Source: Urophycis tenuis (Eukaryota; Chordata; Actinopteri; Gadiformes; Phycidae). From it: a stretch of 64,000 nucleotides of DNA. Of this stretch, positions 52,332 to 61,300 are shown in pieces. The notes below the pieces were generated by a model that worked only from the letters and a program-made list of their open reading frames with translations, ran no database searches and was not told the origin of the DNA. The stretch is from contig JAXIVH010000105.1 in NCBI GenBank assembly GCA_036785325.1, forward strand, positions 343,501-407,500, in the 5' to 3' direction. The position numbers and the translations under genes were made by a program. Positions within the stretch are counted from its first letter, which is position 1. Each line of letters starts with the position of its first letter.

Positions 52332-55300
52332 GTAAGAGGAGAAGATCGAGGTACATGTTCCTCCTCATTCATAGAGCCGTGACTCCCAACACTGCGTGCT
52401 ATTTGTATTTGTAACTCATTGAAAGGTGGGCAAAAAGCAACCCATAAATGCCATCATCTAATAAGATATAACATAAGTAATAATACTAAAATGAAAATAC
52501 TCAAATAATAAAAAAAGAAATATCAACCACAGCCTGCATCACCACATATAAGAGGTTGTATGTGTGGATGGTTCCTGGTGCTAAAATTCTCTAAACAGTT
52601 GTTGTAACCAGCAGTATCTCCGGAGGTACCTTTGAGCTTTGGGGAGATGTTGGATCAGAAGCTCCTTGCGGAGGCCAGCAGGGAGCTGATCTGCCTGGAA
52701 GACCAGCTTTGCAGTGGGCGGTCTGAAGAGCTGGACCCTGGGAGCTTGGCTCTGGTGTCTCACGGAGGTAGTGGTGGCAGCGGCCAGGAGCACGAGGTGG
52801 AGGAAGACAAGGAAGACATTCTACACAAGGACCTGGAGGCCCTGTTGGTTCACGTGTGGATGGCCATCCACAGCACCTTCACCTCCACCAGCGCCTCCTC
52901 CCAGGAAGACCTACACCTCCTTCAGAGCGCAGTGAGCGTCATCCGCCAACAGGAGGCGCAAGACAAACGCTGGGAGGAGTGGGAGAAGGGCGTGGAGTGC
53001 GGAGGTGGCAGCGATGTGGCCGGAGGAGGTGGAGGAGGTGGTGGTCGCAGAGGTGGGGCAAGGCGTCCTGTCTGGCGCCCGGTGCAGTGCCTTCACACTC
53101 ATAGGAAGCTGCTGGCCGCCATGGTGGACTCCAGGCTGAGGAGCGCCATCCTGCTGCACGACGGCGGGGCCAGCAGCCTGTCCAGCACCACCAAGAGGGA
53201 GCTGTGTGGTGTCGGCAAGAGGCTGAAGGAGGACCTGCTGGTGGTGGCCAGGAAGGCCTCCCACTGCTACCCCGAGGAGTGGGACATCCCAAGGGTCTAC
53301 GCCAGCCTGTACCACCACGGCTTTTCCAGCCGGCTGACAGAGCTGGCCCGGTCCGGGCTGACGGTGGACGAGTGCAGCTACTTGCTGTTCTGGGTCAATG
53401 ACTACTACCCCAAGTGAGTCCCATTAGCTGATGTCTACCCCTGGTTCTGAAGGCTCTGGTATACTTGGACCTGCACTTTAGGAACTGCGGCTTGAGCTGT
53501 AGCAACAGAAGCTACGCATAGACAGCATTTTTGTATATTGCTTCAGAAATCAGAAAACAGAAACAAGTTTATTGCCAAGTAGGTTTGCACCTACAAGGAA
53601 TTTGTCTTGGTGCAATTGGTGCAAAAGAAAAACAGTATTAAAAATATAAGTAATATAACTATAAATATATATACAATGAACACGGAGCAGTAGTGCAAGC
53701 AGAGAAAAATGGTGGTCCCGAATGAGTACACTGTACACGCTGTGCGTTAATGTAACGCAGACCCAGTTGACAGTAACTGTCGTCTGCGATTTTCCCAAAT
53801 GAACCAAAAGCGAAACCTACTAGTGGAAATATTTGTGGACACTTCTGCACGCTCATGACTCAGCAGACACATATTTAGAATCAGACATCAGATGTAGATT
53901 TAGATTTTAGATCAAGCCCTCTTTCCATGGCCATGAGAAAGTTACTCACGCCTTTTGTGTGGCCTCCTGTCTTGATGTTTACAACACACTGCACACTGCC
54001 AAACCTTCTTCTTTGTCTGGCTTGCAGCTGGTCAAGAAGACTACTGAGCAGCACTTGAAAGAGAGAGAACATTTACCATGTGTTGGCCCCCTTCCATTGG
54101 CTTCCAGCACTACTCCAGTACTGTCTGCTGCCGATCTACACTGTGAATATTGTACCGTGCTTTGTGTCCAATGCTGACCAAAGTACCGCTGTTTGATTCG
54201 ACATAATCAAGTAAACGTACTTGAATGCTCAATATTTAATTGATTATAATTACTGCACAGAAGAATGTAAACCCTAACCCTAACATGAATAATGCCTCAT
54301 TGCCAGTCCTGAAGTCAGCTGGGTCATAGTGTGTGAACTCCCAAAGAGCCCTTTGCTATGCATTTGGGGAAAAAGCTGTTTCAAATTAATCACTGCAGAA
54401 TGAATATGCCGGCCTAAGTATGTTTAGGATCAGTTTTCTCGGTGTCCTTACTGCATTACGTTCCGGTAACCGACCTGGTTAACCAGGCAATGAAATGATT
54501 GCCTTGGAATAAAGGCAGATCAAGGCGGCTGTCTTAGTGTGAACCATGCTGTGGTCCTCCTGTTTTGTCCAGGGAGATCTTGAAGCACGAGGAGCTGCAG
54601 GCTGTCTTCACCAGCGCTGAACTGGGAGCTCTGGTCCCTCAGGAGGAGCTAAACCGGTTGGAGAACCAGTACCTCACCCATAAAGAGGTAAACTCTGGCA
54701 GAGAGGAAAGTGTAACAATAGGGTTAGATATGAGAAGGCCCCACATGTGAGAACATCACATCTGGGGACAGCCATCTCACAGGAATTATAATTAGAGTCA
54801 TTTCTATCCTAATCTCACTACCCACATTGCTTAGAGCAACATTCGTTTAAGCTACTTGCTTGCTAAAAGAATGTTGTCGTTTGCAAATCTAGCTGCAGTG
54901 GCACTCCCACTTTGCCAAGTGTCAGCCTGATAGCATGCATGATAAGCCTAATCGCACAGCCTGCTAGCATGCTAAGCTAACATTCTGTGTGTGTTTTCCA
55001 GGGTCAGGTGGGGGTGTGGCTGGGTTCTGTCCTGGCCAGAGAGCAGAAGAGTTGGCAGAGGGGACCTGAGAAGATTGACCTTTACTGGTTCAGCCCTCTG
55101 GCAGTGGACACCCTACAGGTACCACTGCTGGGTCTGTGTTGGCGTGTGTGTGAATTAAATTTTACATTCAAAACAGCTTTAGCGTTGGCATGGAAAATAA
55201 ACATTAGCAATGCCCAAAGCAGTCTCTCTCTTTCTCTTTCCTCTCTCTCGTATTATGCTGAATGTCCCTCTCTCTCTCTCACTCTCTCTCTAGTATCATG

Positions 55301-58300
55301 TTGTACATCTCTATGTCTCTATGTCATCTCTGTCTGTCTATCTCTTTCTCTCTCTATATATATCATATTGGCTGTCTCTTTCTCTCCCTCTCTCTCTCTC
55401 CTCTCTCCCTCTAGGTAGTGAAAAGCGTTATGAGTGAGGCTTGTTCGGTCCTCAGTGACCAGAGTAAAGCCCAGCGTATCACAGCTCAGCTGCAGCCCTT
55501 CTTGACCAGGTACCCCACCTGGACCACACGGTGCACTACCCCTCATCGTCCATGTGCTTTACGATACGAAACGAGAGGTTGCAACGTCAGATCAGTGCAC
55601 GTGCACAACATAAACAAAGCTGAGTGATACGTTCACAGGCCAAATACATGTTTGTATGTCACGGCTCTTGGTGCAATATTGTATAGCTACTTGTAAATAT
55701 ATACTACTCGGTATGCCGTATATTACCGTAGTTCTACTGTGTATTCAGCTACAGGAAGGCTTTAGAGGACTTCACCAAGCGTAACCATGACAACAGCCCT
55801 GCGGTGATGAAGGCCAACCTGGTCTGTATCCAACAGCTCAGGTACGACTCCTCCCTGCTCCTTCTCCTCCCTGCTCCTCCTCCTCCCTGCTCCTCCTCCT
55901 CCCTGCTCCTCCTCTGCCTCCTCAACCTTACTCCTCCAGTTCACATACAACTCCTTCCTACTCCTCCTTACTTCTCCTCCATCCTACTCCTCCTCATTCC
56001 TCCAGTTCAGGTTCAACTCCTTGCTGCTCCTCCTCCTACCTCTTCTCCCTCCTCATTTCCCATTGCCAACCTCCTCTTCTTCCCCACTCCTGCAGGCAGG
56101 TATAATTGCTCTACTCCACCTCCTTCTCCCTTCTCCACATCCCTGCTCCACCTCCTTCTCCCTACTCCTCCTCTCTACTCCACCTCTTTCTCCCTACTCC
56201 TCCTCAACCTTCTCCCCACTCTCCCTTGTTCTCCTCCCACCTCATCCTACTTCTACTTCTTCTGTCACCCTCCCCCTCTCTGCTCATCCTCATGTCTTTT
56301 CAAATTCAAGTTCAAGTAAACTTTGTCAGTTTTCACGAATGTACAGGACATACACTAAAACCGAAATGCCGTTTCCCTCGATCCCCGGTGCTAGACAAGC
56401 ATGCAAACATAAATATAAATATATAAAAATATAAGTACCAAAAATCTAAAGAAAAAGGTGGTTGCAAATATGTGCAATTGTTGTGGACAGTGCAAACAGT
56501 ATCGAGGGTAAATAAACAGTAATAAATAAAAAGTATGGACATAGTATAGCAGTGTATAAACAGTATGAAGTATAAACAGAACAGAAAAGTATAAAGTATG
56601 AACAGTGTATGAACAGTGTATGAACAGTGTATGAACAGTTGTAACAGTGTATAAAAAGTATTAATAGTGTCACGAGTTTCAGTGAGGAGTTGCAGAGAGG
56701 CGAGGCCATGAGTACTTTTTACTATTTTAATTGTAACGTTCAAACAGCAACACAGGAACAGACGGACGACAACTCACATGAACTACGACAAGACTCGGCA
56801 AGGACTAGGCTAGACAAGACTCGGCAAGACAAGGACTGAACAGCAGACAGGACTTAAATACACAGACTAATTACAAACCCAAGACAGGTGAGGGAACAAG
56901 ACACAGGTGAACACGATGGGGCAATCACCAAGGAGGGAAACAGAACACAGGGGAAACACAGAGCAAACCAATGAAAACAGGACAACACAGACACAGACCA
57001 TGACAGAACCCCCCCCTCAAGGGACGGCTCCTGACGTCCCTAAACTCCAACACCAAGATGGGTGGGAGGAGGGGGCTTGGAGGAGGGCTACCAGGGGTGG
57101 AGCAGGGAACGTCAGGTGGAACCCTTCCGGAGGCCGGCGGCGGGGGCGCGGACCTTCCGGAGGCCGGCGGTAAAGGCGGAACCCCTTGGACTCACAGAAT
57201 GCCACTGGGACCAGGACCTCAGGGGAGGCTGAGGCTGCAGAATCTGGGGGCGGAGTCTCTGGAGTGGCTGCAGACTCCGGGGGCGGAGCCTCTGGAGCGG
57301 CTGCAGTCTCCGGGGGCGGAGCCGGCCGGACCGCCTCCAGCGAATGAGGAGCGGGCGTGGGTTGGACACCCAGAAGCGAACGTGGAGCGGGCGTCCGCCG
57401 GACCTCCCCAACTGGGTACAGCTGCGGCCCAGCGGGGAAGACAGGAGGACGCTGCGGCCCAGCGGGGGAGACAGGAGGACGCTGCGGCCCAGCGGGGAAG
57501 ACAGGAGGCCGCTGCGGCCCAGCGGCGGAGACAGGAGGCCGCTGCGGCCCAGCGGGGGAGACAGGAGGACGCTGCGGCCCAGCGGGGGAGACAGGAGGCC
57601 GCTGCGGCCCAGCGGGGGAGACAGGAGGACGCTGCGGCCCAGCGGCGGAGACAGGAGGACGCTGCGGCCCAGCGGCGGAGACAGGAGGACGCTGCGGCCC
57701 AGCGGCGGAGACAGGAGGCCGCTGCGGCCCAGCGGCGGAGACAGGAGGGCGCTGCGGCCCAGCGGGGACTGGAGGCCGCTGCGGCTCAACCTGGTAATGA
57801 GGGAAGCTGCGGGCTTGGTGGCCCGTCTCGCAGACCGCGGTCCTCCGAATGCCAGACGGGTTCCACAGAACAGGTTGGCCTCAGCTGGCCTGTTCTGAGG
57901 CTTGGCGGGGTCCCCCCCGTGCCAAACGGGTGCCCCAGTATGGGTTCCTCTCTGCTGGGTCCATTTGTGATCCAAGTCTTCTGTCACGAGTTGCGGTGGA
58001 GTAGGACCCAAATGCAGAGGCGAGGCCAAGAGTACTTTTTACTATTTTAATTGTAACGTTCAAAACAGCAACACAGGAACAGACGGACGACAACTCACAT
58101 GAACTACGACAAGACTCGGACAAGGACTGAACAGGTGGGGGGGGCTGGGAATGGTGGGGGAAGGTGGGTGGGGCTGAGAATGGGTGGGGGTTGGTGTCAA
58201 TGTCCAATGTTTGTGCGGGCAGAGAAAGAGGGGAAGAGAGAGAAAGAAAGGGGGTCAGTGCTGGGTGGGAGTTCAGCATCCTGACCGCCTGGTGGATGAA

Positions 58301-61300
58301 GCTGTCCTTCAGTCTGCTGGTCCTTGCCTTGAGACTCCTCAACTCAACTCAACTCAACTTCACTTTATTGTCGTTGCACAAGAAACACAGAGTTATTTTT
58401 GGCAGCGAAATGTCGTTGCTATGGTTTCCGGCAGACACAGAGAATGAGCAGATGTATAATGTATAAATAGATCTATAAAAAAAATACAGAAATAAAAATA
58501 TAAAACTATGATCAATGTAATATATAAATAAAGGGCAAAGGAACTGGATATAAGTTACAGAAAATACTAGAAAAAGTGTCAGTGTAGGCATGAGAATAGT
58601 ATTGTGGAACATTTTAGCAGCAGGGTGGAGATTATTTCACACATCGATAGGGAAGTATTGCACTGAAAGTATTGAAAGTATTGCACTGAAATGGGTGGGG
58701 GGGTTATTTAGCATTGAGCAGTCTGATGGCTAGGGGGAAGAAACTTTTGCTGAGTCTGGCTGTTCTGCAGTGAATGCTGCGGAACCTTCTGCCAGACACC
58801 AGCCGGGAGAACAGTCCTTGGTGGGGGTGGGTGGGGTCAGAGAGGATCCTGTGGGCTCCGGACAAGCAGCGGCTGTCTGCTATGTCTCGGATGGGGGGGA
58901 GAGGGGTCCCGATGATCCCTAGGGTCCCGAGGGTCCCTCATCCTCCCAGAGGGCAGGAGGTTGAAGAGGCAGTGAGAGGGGTGGGTGGAGTCACCCGTAA
59001 TGCTGAGTGCTTTGCGGGACAGGCGTGTTCTGTATATGTCCTGTAGGGAGGGGAGGGGGGCACCGATGATCTTCTCAGCTGCTCTCACTATGCGCTGCAG
59101 GGTCTTCCTACAGGATGCAGTGCAGCCGCCGTACCACACAGTGATGCAGCTGGTCAGGATGCTCTCGGTGGTTCCCCGGTAGAAGGAGCACATGATGGGG
59201 GCAGGTGCTCTCGCTCTCCAAAGTTTGCGGAGAAAATAGAGGTGCTGTTGAGCTTTGCCGGCCAGTGATGCGGTGTTGCAGTTCCAGGAGAGGTCCTCAG
59301 TGAGATGCACCCCCAGGAACTTGGTGCTGCTCACTCTAGCAACAGCAGCACCGTTGATGGTCAGTGGGGGGTGCTGGGTGGAGGCTCTACGGAACTCGAC
59401 AACAATCTCCTTTGTCTTCTGCACATTGAGAGAGAGATTGTTGTCTCTGCAACACTTGGCCAGCTGGCTCACCTCTTCCCTGTAGTTTGACTCATCGTTG
59501 TGGTTGATGAGCCCCACCACAGTCGTGTCATCCGCAAACTTGATGAAGAGGTTGTTATTGAAAGATGGAGTGCAGTCGTGGGTCAGCAGGGTGAAGAGAA
59601 GGGGGCTCAGCATGCATCCTTGGGGGGCCCCGGTGTTCAGCATGATTGTGCTGGATGCGTTCCTGCCGACCATGCCTGCGGTCTTCCGGTCAGGAAGTCC
59701 AACAACCAGTTACACAGTGAGGTCTGCAGTCCTAGACAGTCCAGCTTCCTGATCAGCTGCTGAGTGTTAGGAAAAATATTATCTAGCAATGGTACGGTTA
59801 GGTTGATCTGACGTTCTGAAGAAGGACATAGTGAAGATTGTATTCCTCTTGGTGACTTTAAGTCTGGCTCTCTGGAACTTGGAGACATAAGTGATTGAAG
59901 GATACACCTACGTCATGTCAAATCTGTTTAGTAACATGTAATCTTTATACATTATAAGCCAATCAGAATGGGACACTCCTGTCATGCTGTTCTGATTTGG
60001 GACTTGTATATAATACACTGTGTCTCTGGGAGCAAAAAAAAAGCAACTGAGGAAGATTCACACACAAATCTCTTGCTCGATGAAATCCTCTCCTTCTCCT
60101 CGTAGGCCTACGAGACCAATAAACAACTTCAGCTTAAACCATATAGAGTTCCTGGCACTTCTTGTTCTTCGGCATCAACAACAATCTCCTCACTATCACT
60201 GAGGGATGATCGTGTTGAAGGCTGAAGTAAAGTCAAGGAACAGCATCCTCAGATACGAGTCCTTGGTCTCCAGGCGGGTGAGGGCTGAGTGGAGGACGGT
60301 GGAGATGCATCATCGGTCGACCTGTTGGCCCGATATGCAAACTGGTATGGGTCCAGTGAAGGGGGGAGGATGGATTTGATGTGTTGCATGACCAGCCGCT
60401 CGAAGCACTTCATGATGATGGGGGTCAGTGCAACAGGGCGGTAGTCATTGAAGCAGGATGGAGAGGCCGTCTTCAGTACCGGGGTGACGGTGGTGCTCTT
60501 GAAGCAAGTGGGGACAACAGCTTGGCTCAGGGAGGTGTTGAACATGTCTGTGAGGACATCTGTGAGCTCCTCTGCACAGTTCTTCAGCACACGACCAGGA
60601 ATGTTGTCGGGCCCTGCAGCCTTGCGAGCGTTGATCCTGGAGAGGGATCTCCTCACACTGGCTGGGGAGAGGCACAACACCTGGTCATCTGCAGGGGGTG
60701 GTGACTTCTGTGCAGGGGTGCTGTTGTCTGCTTCAAACCGTCCGAAGAAGTTATTTAGATTGTTCAGCAGAGTGGTGTCACTGTCACAGGTCTGTGGTCG
60801 TGGTTTATAGTCCGTGATGGTCTGTATCCCCTGCCACAGGCTCCTAGTGTCTCTGCTGTCAGTGAAGTGTTCGGATATCCTGGCACTGTACTGCCTCTTA
60901 GCTAGCTTGATGCCCCGGATCAGGTTGGCTCTCGCTGATCTCAGGCCAGCCTCATCACCTGCTCTAAGAGCAGCATCCCGGGCTCTCAGTAAACCATGGA
61001 CTTCCCCTGTCAGCCATGGTTTCTGGTTGGCCCATACTGTGATGGTCCTGGTGTCTGTGACATCATCAATGCATTTGCTGATGTAGGCAGTAACAGTGTC
61101 CGAATACTCCTGGATATTGGTGTGTTGGTTGTAGGTGGCTGCCTGCTTAAACATGACCCAGTCAGTGGTGTTAAAGCAGTCCTGTAGTGCTGGACCAGTC
61201 TGGTGACTCTGATCTTAGGCCTGTATGCTGGCATTAGCATAACAGTACTGTGGTCTGAAGCGCCGAGGTGGGGGAGGGGTGAGGCCTTGTATGCTCCTCG

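Noticed and set aside
55804..56434. Ser/Leu/Pro-rich frames downstream of exon 6
   Set aside because: Translation of the ctcctc tract and of the intron following a good donor at 55842.
57058..58050. Long frames of 330 and 305 codons on opposite strands
   Set aside because: Produced by a stop-free 30-bp tandem unit; no domain and no start context.
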